Counted from the first letter of the stretch, positions 11,813 to 23,763 are shown. The stretch: 64,000 nt of DNA from Bidens hawaiensis (GCA_021521415.1 JAIQDT010003023.1:62001-126000); one strand, 5' to 3'. Made by a program: numbers and translations. Notes: a model not told the origin generated them from the sequence alone.

Positions 11813-12689
11813 CAAGAGAGAAACTTTGGTTCAAGTGTAGATCAATTCAAGACAAAAAATTGTTAAAATCCATGATAAAAGAAATTATAATAAAAATAAT
11901 TAATAATTTATTATTTTTATTATTATTTGAACGGCACATGTTAAATTATTACTTTACTCGGTAATTATTATTATAAAAGTGGTGGATACCGTAGAAATAA
12001 AATTAGCATACTAAATATACAAATAATTAATTACAGTTTTCAACTAAAGTAATTATATTAGAAAAATAATGAAATAATAATTACTTTAGTTTAAAAATTA
12101 TAGAGTAATAACAATAACTCTAATGTTAACATAATTACTCTAGTTATTTGTACATTTCTCACAATAAAAATAATTATTTGATCTAAACCCTACTATAAAT
12201 ATTTGAATTAATCATATGGTTTACAAAAGAAGAAATAAACTTCAATGTTTATTGCCTGCCTTGTCTTAGGGTGGACAGGGTACAATCACCGGTCCGGGGG
12301 TGCCCATGTACCAGCAAGAGCACCGCCCCGGATATCTCGAGGCCAAACAAAAGTCACCCGGCCAGACGTAGCCGTCTTGTTCACCCTGCCTCCAATGTCT
12401 CTTTCAAATTGTATTACCGTTACATTTTAAATTAAAAACTTATTAAATAATTTAAAACTATAAAATAAACCAACCACTATCCATTTTTCGCAACAAAAAA
12501 GAAGACAAAAAAGCGTTAAAAGGCTTTTGGTGTTTTGAAATCGAAATTGTGAATAAATTGATTATCGGCATGGGTAATGCATCCTAGATAAATAAGAAAG
12601 ATCATGTACACTAGCGTTATTTTGCACAATATGATCATAAAGAATGAGGTCAGTGCGATATCTTCGAAATACATACCTGATTATAATGT
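11813..12689. other. AT-rich spacer with a small GC-rich hairpin
   Basis: Mostly A/T runs. At 12269-12392 there is an isolated GC-rich patch bounded by 'AGGGTGGACAGG' and, inverted, 'AGGGTGAACAAG', with an internal stem of the CCGGGG-GTGC / GCAC-CGCCCCGG type. It may be a tiny MITE, but no target duplication is clear. Confidence 0.45.
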
Positions 12690-12698
12690 TATTTAATT

Positions 12699-12928
12699 GG
12701 AATATTGGTCTCATACAATCCCAACTATGGCCCATTGGCAAATATAAGGACCAACTATCGAAATGACAAAATATAATCCCAACTACGCATGTGGGTGGAA
12801 AATTAACGGGAAGTTAACCTTCCGTTAGTTTTTGTGACGTGGCGGCTGAGTTGTCACGTAACCAGCTGACTGGGATGCTGATTGGGATGCTGACTAGTAT
12901 ATTAATTAAAAAAACATATAGATTAAAT
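12699..12928 (+). repeat. Left terminal inverted repeat of the MULE
   Basis: About 230 bp matching the complement of 17659-17877 with few substitutions. It contains a small tandem duplication (the word 'gggatgctga' occurs twice near 12871-12893) that the right repeat lacks, which explains the length difference. The inner edge is 77 bp from the ATG of the GRF gene, so its promoter probably lies in this repeat. Confidence 0.95.
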
Positions 12929-13005
12929 CAAAACCACCTGGTTCGTTCAATTACGCCCTAAACCCCCAAATTGGGATCATTCAAATACCCTAGAAACACG
13001 AATCC

Positions 13006-13510
13006 ATGGAATTGAGCTCGTCTTCCACTTCGTCATCTCGCCGTAAGAAAAACCCTAAAAGGTTTATGGTTGATTTTGATGGGAAGGTGTATTGTAAACA
13101 TGATTTGCTTTCGGTTGTTAGAGTTGCTGGGCATAAAAGTGTTCGCAATGGAGAAGAGTTCTATGGGTGCCCTTTATTGCCTGTAAGTACTCCCGTCCAA
13201 TGTACAAATTATCAAATTCTGTTGGTCAATTACAATCTTTGTGTGTTTTTAGAATGAAGATTGCAAATTCTTCATGTGGAAACAAGAGATTGATGAGTTT
13301 TTGAAGGAGCATGGCCAATGCATATGCAAAACCAGAGAAGAACAAGAACTTGAAGATTTAAGGATGAAAAACTTGAAGTTACAGAACATGCTTTTGCAAG
13401 AAGAAAACCAGAAACTAAAGGATCTGTGTTTGCTGAAAAAGAACAATTGGAAGCTTCAAATTGTGTTAGGTTTAATAGTTGTAATGATAGCAATATGTTG
13501 GATGTTTTAG
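13006..13510 (+). CDS. GRF-type zinc finger, coiled-coil, membrane-anchored protein (MULE accessory gene)
   Basis: Two exons, 13006-13182 and 13253-13510, joined by a 70-bp GT/AG intron in phase 0, give 144 residues. After a Ser-rich basic start there is a GRF-like zinc finger: C30-x-H32, then 'EEFYGCPLLP' with C55, then C63 in 'DCKFF' and W68, matching the C-x-C/H ... FYGC ... C-FF-W pattern of GRF domains (nucleic-acid-binding fingers). Residues about 86-122 are a heptad-like coiled coil, and about 127-144 a hydrophobic tail that could anchor it in a membrane. The frame is intact with no premature stop. It lies inside the MULE, convergent with the transposase, with its 5' end next to the left inverted repeat. 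Function unknown: it may be a MULE accessory protein or a captured host gene. GRF-coiled-coil proteins are common in plants. Confidence 0.8.
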
Positions 13511-13689
13511 GTTTGATAATCAGTTTCTTATTTTGACTTGGACACATCATTTTGTTATGTTGACTTGGCTGTTTGTAAGTTGAATGCAATTGTTTAATCT
13601 ACTTGGACACATCATTTTGTTATTGAATTCAATGTGCAACCTGTATTAATATGACTGCAATGGTTTGCATTAAGTAATGTGCAATATCA

Positions 13690-13870
13690 TCAATGTGCAC
13701 TAATCTGCACTAACTGCAATATGCATTAATAAGCAATAACAATCCACAATATGCACTAACAATCTGCAATCTGCACTAACAAAATAACCATACCTGCACT
13801 AACTAATCTGCAATCTGCACTAATAAGCAATCTGCACTAACTAACAATCTGCACTAACAAAATAACCATA
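13690..13870. repeat. 'TGCACTAA' short-word repeat between the two MULE genes
   Basis: The words 'tgcactaac' and 'aatctgca' recur about a dozen times with irregular spacing in the intergenic region where the two convergent genes end. Confidence 0.7.
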
Positions 13871-14096
13871 CCCTTATTCCAGAAATGATCAAAATACCCT
13901 TGGTCAAAATCAAACCAAAAAGTAAACAGTTGACCATTACATTCATCCAAAAATAACCATTTAGTCATACAAAATAACCACACATAAAGTCATACAAAAT
14001 AACCATAGCATACATGTTACTAGTACCAGAACAGATTACATTCATCCAAAATAGTAGATTACTTGTCTTAAAAACACATTTCAACCAAATTCAACA

Positions 14097-17000
14097 CTAT
14101 TCAACTAGCTTCTTTGTCTCCCTTGCTCTTACTCCTTGTTGCAACAGAGGAATATGTTGGTTGGCTTGGCTGAGTTGACTGTGTTGGTTGACTGTGTTGG
14201 TTGACTGGCTTCGTTGACTTGACTTGGCCTTGGTGAATCTACCCTTTGGTAGTCTGTCCCATCCCCTTGGCCTTTTAGAACCTGACTATCATAAATGAGA
14301 GAAACATACATGATTAAATAACAAACAAGACAATATTGTTACATAAAAAATGAAACTTACCAGACACATGTTGACTTGACTGGGTTGAAACACCCTTAGT
14401 TGGGGGTTGGGGTTGGTGTTGGTGTTGGTTTTGGTTGTGCTCTTGGCCTTCCTTTTTTGTTTTTCACATCTGTCACTTTTTTACCCTTATGTTTCTCCGG
14501 GCACTTCTTGATGTTGTGCGTTGTGGACTTGCAATAACTACATTTCATAACAACTCCATGCTTAGTCAACCTTCCTGGCTTCTTTGGATCTTCATGTAGG
14601 TCTCTCTTCCTGTTTTTCTTTGGTCTTCCAGGCATTTTCTTCACAGGAGGTGGGTCAAGAGGTAAGTCCACATGTGGCCAGTACCTTTCACTTGGCAAAG
14701 GAGTAATACTGAATTCATAAGCCTTCAAGTATTGCTCCTTAAGATAACACTTATTAACAAAATCCTCTGCATTTGTTTTCAAGAACCCAGCCAATGCACA
14801 AACATGCTTACATGGTACACCAGTTAAGTCCCACCTTCTGCAAGTGCATGACCTTTCACATATGTCCACTACAAAGTCTTCATCAAAATCACTTACTTGG
14901 AATACAACTGTTGATGAGGGGTATACTTTACATTTATGGGCCCAAGTTTTCTCTTTATTAATCTTAGCTTGAATCCTAGGACAAACAACCACATTTTTTT
15001 GTAACATCTGTGTGTACCTTGTTGCTAGCCTGCTCATTACTTGCACCCTAATATCCTCTAACATATCAATGACATGTTTGGATCTAGCTGCAACTATGGT
15101 TCCATTGAAAGTTTCTGCCATGTTGTTTACTATCACATCACATTTGGTATCAGTTTCAAGAAAGCACCTTGAGAAGCATTTAGGGTTTTGTTTTGTTAAT
15201 GCTTCCACTGCATCAGGTGATATATCATACATCTCCTTCATTGCAGCATTGTAATCAACTTCAGTATAAGCCCTACATGCCCTCCAGTAAAGTTTGTTGT
15301 ACTCTTCACCCTTGTAGTCTTTATGCCAATTGGCAAAAATATGTCTTGCACAGTTTCTGTGTTCAGCATTCTTCCACACCACATGAATAGCATTAACAAG
15401 TCCCTATCACAACAGACCAAAATATTAGTATATGTATGTAAATGTGACAAATGATTAAGTCACAAATACCTTTTGTTGGTCTGAGATCAATGTCCAACCT
15501 TTCCCATCATCAGTCACATCTAAACACTTACTTAACTCAAGCATAAACCATTCCCAACTATCATTGTTTTCACCCTCAACCACTGCCCATGCTACAGGAT
15601 ACATTTGATTATTTGGATCCCTACCAATAGCAACCAATAAAATACCACCCAGAAAGGTTTTAAGGAAGCAACCATCTAGGCACAAAATTTTCCTACAACC
15701 TGCTAGAAACCCCCTTTTCAAACCATCAAAACATACAAACAACCTGAAAACATACCAATTCTATGTTAAAGCTTCTATATATTAACTAAAACTATATAAT
15801 CATTAAAAGTTAAGATGTACCTGAAAAAAGATTCTATTGGGGATGCTTCCAAATCTTCCCTATTGTATCCTGGTGGGACAGTAACTAGTTCAAATGTTGA
15901 TGTTGGGTTTGCCTTTCTTAATGCTGCTATATATGAACCAAGTTTGCTGTAATGATCCCTCATTGACCCATGCAACATTTTATAAGCACAACTCTTGGCA
16001 TTATAAGCCATCCACTTGTTTATGATCACATGATACTTTTCTCTAACTACATCTTGAATATCTTTGGCAGACCAATTTGGTTTTGCTTTAAACATTGGTA
16101 AAAAGTCAGTAGCAATGTATAAATTAGTCAATTGCCTATTCTTTTTCATGTTTCTTTGGCAACTGTGTTCATTTGTTACAGATTTAATCATGTAGCTTTT
16201 TTTCCAGTATCATATGAACAAAACAACTTGAATGGACACCCTTTTACACACTTACTACTTATTCTGCCACCTCTGTGCTTGTTACTAGAAGAAACAGACA
16301 GATTCCTACCATTTACCACGGCATACTTCTTCACAGCTGATCTAAAAGCCTCCCTACTTATAAACCTTATTCCAACAGACCAGTTAAAATTTGCTCAATC
16401 AGTTTGCTTACCTACAATTGGAACATTTTCTCTGTACTTGTTGCCTCTTATTTCATCATCTTCACTATTTCCAGGTGTGTGAACATCACCATCTGAATCT
16501 TCATAACTACTGTATGTGTCTAAGTGACTGGTCCCCACATGACTTAAGAAGTTTCAAATCATCTGCATCTTCACTTGTTTTGTTTTTCAACAAATCATCA
16601 AGAAGCTTCTTTTGTTTTTCAACAGCCCGTTCATTCACTTGTTTTCTTGCAACAAATGAGCTCCTGAACTCTTCATCCTCAGATCCCTCATCATCATCCA
16701 GATTGAAATTATAAGATTCATCCTCTGAATCATCACCAGATCCAACATCAGTAGACTCATATGAACTACTATGAATTGGGGATGCAGGTTTATCAATTGG
16801 TGGTGAAGGTGGAGTTTGAACAATTGGTGGTGATGAAATGTTGACTACTGGTGTTGAAATCTTAACTGGTGAAATTGGGAATACCTGCTTTCTTGCTGTA
16901 TTCTTGGAATACCTACGAGGACTTAAGGTAGTTGATGGAGAAGTGGCTGCAATAACTAGGACTGGGTTAGCAAGAGCTTGAGGGTTAGTGGGCTGGGCTT

Positions 17001-17448
17001 CCATGTTAATGGGCTGGGCTTCCATGTTAATGGTCTGGGTGGGTTGGGCTTCCATGTTAATGGGCTGGGTGGGCTGGGATTCCATGTTAATGGGCTTGGC
17101 TTGAGGATAATTGGGCTCCGATGGCTTTGGTTTGGTTATCTTTTGGGTTTGTACATATATGATCAAACGTTCTGATGCACCTAACAAGGAAACCATCTCA
17201 TGCACTACACTATCACTATCCAACAATTTCACACGTCCATCACCGGGTATCATGGCATACAACCACAAATCTTCCTTCTTTTCATACGGACCATAATCCA
17301 TTACATATCCAAGTATCTCAAAAAAGGATAGCTTATTAACATCTAACTCTAATGAAGTAGTTTTTACATTACCAACATACCTTAGCTTCGGAGGTTCGAC
17401 CTCAAATTTCCCACCTGTCTTGAAGTCGATGATAATATTATCACCCAT
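14097..17448 (-). pseudogene. MURA-type MULE transposase, decayed
   Basis: The transposase would cut and rejoin the MULE ends. Order: PB1-like N-terminal domain (from 17448), a linker with a QPINMEAQP repeat and an acidic stretch, a MuDR DNA-binding finger (about 16380-16200), the DDE catalytic core with 'LCLDGCFLK', 'ISDQQK' and 'NNMAETFNG' supplying D, D and E, a SWIM finger ('CTCRRW...GVPCKHVCA'), a CCHC knuckle ('CSYCKSTTHNIKKC') and a basic tail. Introns 15820-15744, 15469-15404 and 14360-14282 have GT/AG borders. Lesions: frameshift near 16507, in-frame TGA at 16397-16395 where Trp is expected, frameshift near 16195 beside a 7-A run, and a frameshift in the (CACCAA)n-like tract near 14400-14440. 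The catalytic core itself is undamaged. Confidence 0.9.
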
Positions 17449-17658
17449 TGTCAGTGTTTCTAGGGTTTGGAGTGAAGCAGACGAAAATGAAGAAATTGGG
17501 GCTTGATTGAGGAGAGAATTAGGGTGAGAGTGAAACGGCGATCAATTGATTAAGGAGACAATTAGGGTGAGAGTGAATGGTGACTGGTCAATTGATTAAG
17601 GAGTGACGAAATTATTAGGTTTTAGTATATTACGAATTCCATGTCATCATCCTCGTTA

Positions 17659-17877
17659 ATTTAATCTATATGTTTTTTTTAATTAATATACCAGTCAGCA
17701 TCCCAGTCAGCCGGTTACGTGACAACTCAGCCGCCACGTCACAAAAACTAACGGAAGGTTAACTTCCCGTTAATTTTCCACCCACATGCGTAGTTGGGAT
17801 TATATTTTGCCATTTCGATAGTTGGTCCTTATATTTGCCAATGGGCCATAGTTGGGATTATATGAGGCCAATATTCC
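17659..17877 (-). repeat. Right terminal inverted repeat of the MULE
   Basis: About 219 bp, complementary to the left repeat, ending in CCAATATTCC. The transposase start codon (17448) is about 210 bp inside, so this repeat is the likely transposase promoter. Confidence 0.95.
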
Positions 17878-18124
17878 TATTTAATTTTATATTATGTTTG
17901 TTTAATTTGTATTTTAAAATAGTTTAGTTAGTTTGTTTTTTTAATAGTTTAGTTAATTTGGTTTTTAAAAAACAATAAATATATAAAATGTATAAAAGAT
18001 GGATTGCGGTGAAAGACGGATTGAAAGAGAATGTGAGGCTAATATGAGAGAGATTGTAAAAAATGTGTACGTAGGGAGTGGATGGACGCTCCAACCTTAG
18101 ATCAAGGTCATCAATCAATAATTA

Positions 18125-18476
18125 AGAGCATTCACATTTCATCCATCATTTTTTATTCTATAATTTAACTAAAATTAATAGTTTTTAAAATTTAATACTC
18201 ATTTTTAAAAATCTTTCAGAACCCATCTATCATTTTTATCTTTATCATACTCACAAACAATTATTTTATTATATTTCTCGTTTTTATGTATTCACAATAA
18301 TTTAAAGAATGATGAATAGTAACTTTTTATATATAAAAAGTTGGTATAACAACTTTTTATAATTTAAGGTTGGGGTAAACAAATAGTGGATGGGATAGAG
18401 TTAGCTTTTAGTTGATTTTTTTTTTTTAAAAATTTAAAGATGAAAGAGAAGATAATGGATGGAATGAGAATGCTCT
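18125..18476. mobile_element. MITE, ~350 bp
   Basis: The ends are inverted repeats: 'AGAGCATTCACATTTCATCC' on the left and the complement 'AGAGCATTCTCATTCCATCC' on the right, continuing as ATCATT/ATTATC. The interior is non-coding and AT-rich. The target duplication is not clear, so the superfamily is not assigned. Confidence 0.75.
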
Positions 18477-18602
18477 GAGACTCGTTAAATTTTGTGGTAT
18501 CCTCAACCTACGTGCTTATGAAAAGATGTGACAACTTACCAACTACTTGCATATTGTTACTCTACAAGTAACATTAATGATAAAAATGGACTTAATCGGT
18601 CA

Positions 18603-19581
18603 TGAAGAAACACTAACCGGACACCCGGGCAGATTACGGATAACCTGGGGGTTAGATAGATGTTTCCCACGAGGGGTTAGACCCAGAGAAGATGGTTCTT
18701 CTGATAACCTGCAAAACAGACACCGTGAGCTTGTCACTGAGAAGGGGGGGTTCCTCCTTGTGACCACCCTCCGGCGTGAGAATCAGACTAGATTGCTCTT
18801 TAAATATAAATGTATATTAAGAGATTGCTAGAGCAGATATCAGGTATATTATGGTGATACAAGATAAGATGAGATGGTCATACCATTTGTGGTATTTATA
18901 GCCGAAGGTAGGTTTCCAAGGAGGTGTGGCCGGCTGCAACAGTATTCCTGTTCCACCAACAGTGGCCTACGCACGTGTCCTGCTGGTAGTTGGTGGGTAG
19001 GTAGCGGCTGATAGTGATCAGCCCTGCTGTGTACTATTCCTTTTCCACCAACTGCCGGCTATGCACGTGGTATGGCAGTAGTTGGTGAGTAGGCAGCGGC
19101 TAATAGTGACATACAGTGCAGGAGCATGATGCTCGCCATACTGTTGTCAATAAGCTGTCGTATCTTTAGTCAGATCTTCTTCCCATACCTCGTCAGGTAC
19201 AGTACAGAAGATCTTCCCGTATCGTACGGACTGGCTTATTTGGGCGGGAGTATTCCCCCTCCCGCCCTTGTGCGGGATTGTTCCCGGCTTCGCTCATTCA
19301 TTCAGGTGACACTGAGTGATTTGAGAGCTAAGTGCCTTGTGCGTGTAGCCTTGCTGCGCGGGTGGCCTTCTCTTATGGCTTGTATCCGAGGCTGTGGGGA
19401 CAGGCGGAGTCCTTCACCATTGGGAGGCATTTCCTGCGGGAACAGCTTGCGTACTGCGCGTAAGGACGTCACGTCTCTGAGCACGGTTGGTCCTGCGGAT
19501 CCAATTGGTTTCTGCGCAGACGTCCCTGTTCAAGGTGAGTCTTGCGGGTCCAACTGGGCTCTGCTGGGACCTACCTCTTCA
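18603..19581 (-). repeat. 3' LTR of the Tat element
   Basis: 979 bp, TG...CA borders, nearly identical to 26575-27552. It contains a 168-codon ORF on the plus strand that is present in both LTRs only because the LTRs are alike. Confidence 0.95.
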
Positions 19582-19582
19582 A

Positions 19583-19593
19583 GTCCCCCCAGT
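19583..19593 (-). promoter_or_regulatory. Polypurine tract of the Tat element
   Basis: On the minus strand ACTGGGGGGAC directly precedes the 3' LTR start TGAAGA. It would prime plus-strand DNA synthesis and fixes the element's orientation. Confidence 0.8.
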
Positions 19594-19975
19594 CCAATGT
19601 TCTTCTCATGCGTGTTTAATAAAGTGAGGTGAACTTTTGGACTTAAAGGGTTTTGAAAAGGGTTTTTTAAGGTTTTCCATGGAGATTCTTCCCGCGGAAG
19701 TCCTTGTCACTTGCAGAAATTCTCGAGTTTCCTGCTTGGTCTTTGGGTATGATGCGGGTAGGTCTGTAACCTCCTCGCAAGTCAGGAGCGTTGAGTCCCA
19801 CTTGTGTGGATTCTCCATGAGGTTTTGTTAGTTTTGAACATAGTGATCAATTATGTTAAAACCACCAATTCCATCCTGGAGCTTCAAACAACGTAGTTCT
19901 CGACGTTCCCGCTATGCGGGGATGTTATTTCCGTTTTCGCAAGCATTGCCCAGAAGATCCTTCTTGGTTTCAATT

Positions 19976-20250
19976 CCCAGCGGAGCGCTAGGTATGTGAA
20001 GGGTTTTGCCTTAACACTACCAGCGCTCGTCTTACGGTTACTTTACTTCCAAGGTATTCCTGGCGTCAATTCCCTGTGGGGGCTAGGTATGTGAAGGGTT
20101 TTGCCTTTACACTGTACCCGCACCCGTCTTACGGTTACTTGTTTGCCAAGGTTTACTTGGCTTCAATTCCCTGTGGGTGCTAGGTATGTGAAGGGTTTGG
20201 CCTTAACACTGTACCCGCATCCGTCTTATGGTTACTTGTTTGCCAAGGTA
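19976..20250. repeat. Three ~88-bp tandem repeats
   Basis: The unit contains 'ctaggtatgtgaagggttt', then 'cgtcttacggttact' and 'ccaaggt'. Three imperfect copies lie just inside the 3' LTR, upstream of the antisense gene's promoter. Confidence 0.85.
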
Positions 20251-20594
20251 AGGGGTATTTTCCCGCTTACTTTTTAATATTTTTAAATTTTGAATTTTGA
20301 AATTCTAAGTTGGTGGAAAGATAAGAACAGTCCAAACCTCTGAAACGTCGTGCGACGGTTTCTTCTGACTGTGTCAGGACGTGCAGGAAGTTATGGTGAC
20401 GTGACAGTACATGGTCATTCCAGACGCTTTTTTAGGCGCGTGGGCGCGATTTTTCGGGCGCGTGGCCGCGAAATTAATGGTATGCAAGCTGTCAACAGCT
20501 GTTGCCAGCTTGCTTTTTGCCACGTGTCATAGTTTCATTGCACCTTCGATTTCTCTCTCCTCCGCATTTAATTCATCGCATTAATTGCGATTAG

Positions 20595-20603
20595 TATATA
20601 AAG
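20595..20603 (+). promoter_or_regulatory. TATA box of the antisense gene
   Basis: 'TATATAAAG' is followed by a pyrimidine-rich leader ('ctttcactcttctcttcat') and by the ATG at 20721, giving a predicted leader of about 90 bases. The promoter is on the strand opposite to the retroelement's own genes. Confidence 0.75.
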
Positions 20604-20720
20604 GGGGAGAGGGTTCTTTGTAATCCACACTTTCACTCTTCTCTTCATCTTTTTAGCGATTTCCGGCGAATACTCACCTTTTCAGGCCAGCATTTTCCCG
20701 AAATCGTCTTCTTTTACAAG

Positions 20721-23700
20721 ATGTCTTCACGTGATCTCGAGTCTACAGCCGATGACAAGAGTACTGCTGGTGAGTGCCAGTGTGCTCTGCCCGGCGATCT
20801 GTACCGGTATGTTGTCAGGAAGTTCATGCTCGAGTCACTCGAGCCTGAGTTTCCTGAACCCCATCAGACCGTGTACGATGCCCCCAGAGGCAAGATCGGG
20901 GTTTATGCAGCATTCTTTGTCTATGGGAATCTTAGGTTCCCATTGACAAAGTTTGTTTACCGAGTCCTTGAGAGGCACGGTGTTCATTTGACCGAGTTGC
21001 ACCCCATGGCGATCGCCAAGATTCGCCACTTTGAGTGGGTGTGCCGGATACTGGGCGTTGAGCCCTATGTTGACCGCCTGATGACCTTCTACACTTGGAG
21101 GTGCATCCAGGGGTGGTACACGTTGACAACCCGTATTAAGGGTTTAAAGATCTGCGCGACCGAGCGCAGTCTTCGTGCGTGGAAGAGGGAGTTTTTCTTC
21201 ATATCCGCTCGCGCCATCCCCATTGCCATGAAATTCAAGAACGGGCAAGCACTTCCCAGCCTTCACGCCTCCAGCTACCAGGAGGCGGAATGGTTTGCGA
21301 AGATATCTCGGGTCCAATCTCCGGTTTACCGGTTTTCGGAGTCCGGGATGGTGATGCTGGGGATGAGCCGGGTGTGGAAGGCTGCCGATGCGCAAAAGAT
21401 CCTAATCGTCCTAGAATACGGTTCGAACTCTGTTCCTTACAGTATGATTTGTCTCTTATTGTTGATTCTGAATTGCTTATAACTTTTTTCCTGTTTATTT
21501 CAGAGGGGAACGACCTGCAGTCGCTTCTTAATCCGCGGGAGGCTGACGGTCCCGCCCGGATGGGAACTCGCGCTCTAGACGAGAACGAGTTGCCCATCCT
21601 AGAACAAACGGCGGATCGGTTCGTGGAGGTCTATCCGCTAGGCCATGAGATCCTTAGTGCCCGTCGGCCAGGTAAGGCGTTATTCGACCCTCGACCCCTC
21701 AATGTTGAAACCTCTGCTGGAATTCCTTTAATCGTATGTTCTGATGAGGAATCCGCAGATGGTCCTCCGTTGGTGCGGAAGAAGAAGGCTGCCGGCGGGA
21801 AAGGGAAAGAGAAGGCCTCCACTGCCGATCCAGCGCCTCGGTCTGATTCGGAGACCGAGAGCGAAGAGGTGGCGGGGAATCCCGGTGGTGATAAGACCAC
21901 CGCTCCGGAGGTTGCGACTGTCACCTCCGGAGAGCCAAAGAAGACGACGGTGACCGGCGCAAAGAGGCCGGCTCCATCGGGTCCGTCCCCGCCTCTCCGT
22001 ACTTTTAGGCTCAAGAAAACCCGTAAGTACAACTTTCCTTTAGCTTTTATCTTCATAGCTTAATCTTTTAACACTTTTCTTCCTTACGCAGGCGTGGATG
22101 TTGACGCATTCCAGGGTGAAGCGCCGAGTAGTACCTCTCCGCCAATGACGGTAGGCTTGGTCAGCCTACCTGAGGCGTCGACCCAGGCGCCTGCGCCTGC
22201 TTCCGCTGGTTCAGTTGCTCACTCCTTTGAGCCGACTGTTCCAGCCGAGATGACGTCACCGCCGGCTGTGAGTGCGATTTTTACAGCATCCTTCACCAAG
22301 ACGGCGGTTATTATTGCTGCGGATTCCGCGGCAGCGACCGCGGCGGCGACCACGGCGGCTGCTACCATGCCCCTGCCATCGGCAACGACGGCCGGTCCAT
22401 CAGGTACGCATGGGGCTTCCCGCCAATCTTTGCCACCTTCCCATCTGCCTGACCTCTTGGATGGATTTCCTTTGGGTTCAGGTGATGGGTTCGGCGGCTA
22501 TCGGCCTGTTATTGACCCTACAGGTGCGTAGGGTTCTTCTGGCCCATTTTATATATATATATTTTATCATCTTTTCCTAACTGCTTTGTGTTTTTTGCAG
22601 TGTCGGATTCCAATGAAGTGTATGTTCCACGATGGAACATACGCCGAGGAACAACCCTTCGTACCCCTGTGGAGTGCGTGGAATGGGCTCGTCACGCTGC
22701 TCCCAGTGGTGCGTTGGGGGAAGCCATGGCTAGCTACCAGGAGGGTAGGCTAAGCAATGAGCTTCGGGTTCTCCTGGCCCGGATGCAGCCGCGCGTCGAG
22801 CTGCTTTGTCGTGAAAACGACAAGTTAAAAGCAGCTCGTGCTAAAGAAGTAGCTCAGGCGCGGGCTGTCCGGGAGGAGAACCAAAAACTTACCGCATTGG
22901 CTGCGGAGAAGGAGAAGGCCTTCAAGGCCCTCGAGGTTGAAGTTCAGGCTCGACTCGAGGCCCGTTCCAAGGCTGCCCAAGCTGTTAATGAACAGCTTCG
23001 GCTGGCTAAGGAAACTGCGAGGAACGCAACCGAGAGGGCCACCAAGGCTGAAGCTGTTGCTGAGCCTCTACGCGTGGAGAATGAAGAGCTTAAAGCCAAA
23101 TTAGAGGCTCTCCAGCAGGCTCATGATGCCTTGGCGATGGAAGACGCCAAAAAGCTCCAGGAGATCTTGGACCAGAGGGGGGTGCTTGACCATACAGAGC
23201 GGAAGCTAAAGGGCGTCGAAGAGGCTGCGGCTAAAGAAGTGTTGCTTGCCAACCTTAACAAGATGGAAGCCGAACGCGCCCGTAACGAAGCTCAAGCTGC
23301 CCTCCAAGAAGCTCTGGTTGCCAAGGAATGGCTTCTTCGAGAAGCGTTGTCTCAGGTATGTTTTCATGTCTTCACGCTTTTCTTTGTAAATGGAAAAGGT
23401 TTGACACTTGTATATTTTCTTTTGTAGGTTGTGCATCGGGTCTTCTCAGAGACATCTTACGACGATGCTATGAGCGCAGCCCTCAACGCTTCTCACGAGG
23501 ATGGGGAAAAGGCCGGCTTCCTGCTTGGACTAGGGTTCGTTGAGAAAGGCATCCCGCCTTCCAACTTCCCTTTATTCGATGTAGATACCGAAGCTGTATA
23601 CGACCAAGCAGTAAATCAATACGCCGCCTTCCCGCATCCGGTGGTGGAGAAGGTGAATGAAGTTGCTGCTGCTGATGATGGGCTAGCTATCCTCAAAGCT

Positions 23701-23763
23701 TTCCTTGAACTGCCACGCTCTACTGATGGGGCTGGTCCAAGTGGAAGTGGCCCTGAAGCCTGA
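20721..23763 (+). CDS. Antisense gene of the Tat element (putative gypsy-type transposon domain, PF04195-like), 913 aa
   Basis: Five exons with GT/AG borders and consistent phases: 20721-21420, 21504-22022, 22092-22523, 22601-23355 and 23428-23763. They join into one open frame of 913 codons. Exon 1 gives the conserved N-terminal domain I recognise as the plant 'putative gypsy type transposon' family ('GKIGVYAAFFVYGNLRFPL', 'FEWVCRILGVEPYV', 'FTWRCIQGWYTL'). Exons 2-3 are Ser/Pro/Ala-rich and acidic, exon 4 is a long Ala/Glu/Lys coiled coil (about 200 residues), and exon 5 is a short globular end. A TATA box lies upstream. It is encoded opposite to gag, between the gag/integrase remnant and the 3' LTR. 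Known in family: such antisense ORFs occur in Tat elements; their role is not established. No lesion was found, in contrast to the deleted pol. Confidence 0.85.

Larger units (their letters stand above)
12699..17877 (-). mobile_element. Mutator-like element (MULE), 5.2 kb, complete ends
   Basis: Long terminal inverted repeats start GGAATATTGG at both ends and are flanked by a perfect 9-bp duplication TATTTAATT (12690-12698 and 17878-17886), the Mutator hallmark. Inside are two convergent genes: a MURA-type transposase on the minus strand (decayed) and a small GRF-zinc-finger gene on the plus strand (intact). This is the same two-gene, convergent plan as maize MuDR (mudrA/mudrB), though the second gene is not recognisably mudrB. 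The near-identity of the inverted repeats suggests a recent insertion, mobilised in trans or just before decay. Confidence 0.95.

Noticed and set aside
12269..12392. GC-rich patch as a definite MITE or structured RNA
   Set aside because: Inverted ends match only about 10 of 12 bases and no target duplication is clear; kept only as a note in the spacer.
13690..13870. CRISPR-like spaced repeat
   Set aside because: Words are 8-9 bases with irregular spacing in a plant transposon; no unique spacers of constant length.
19126..19632. 168-codon ORF conserved in both LTRs of the Tat element (also 27097-27597)
   Set aside because: The conservation only reflects the near-identity of the two LTRs, and the ORF is read on the strand opposite to the element's genes without a matching family.
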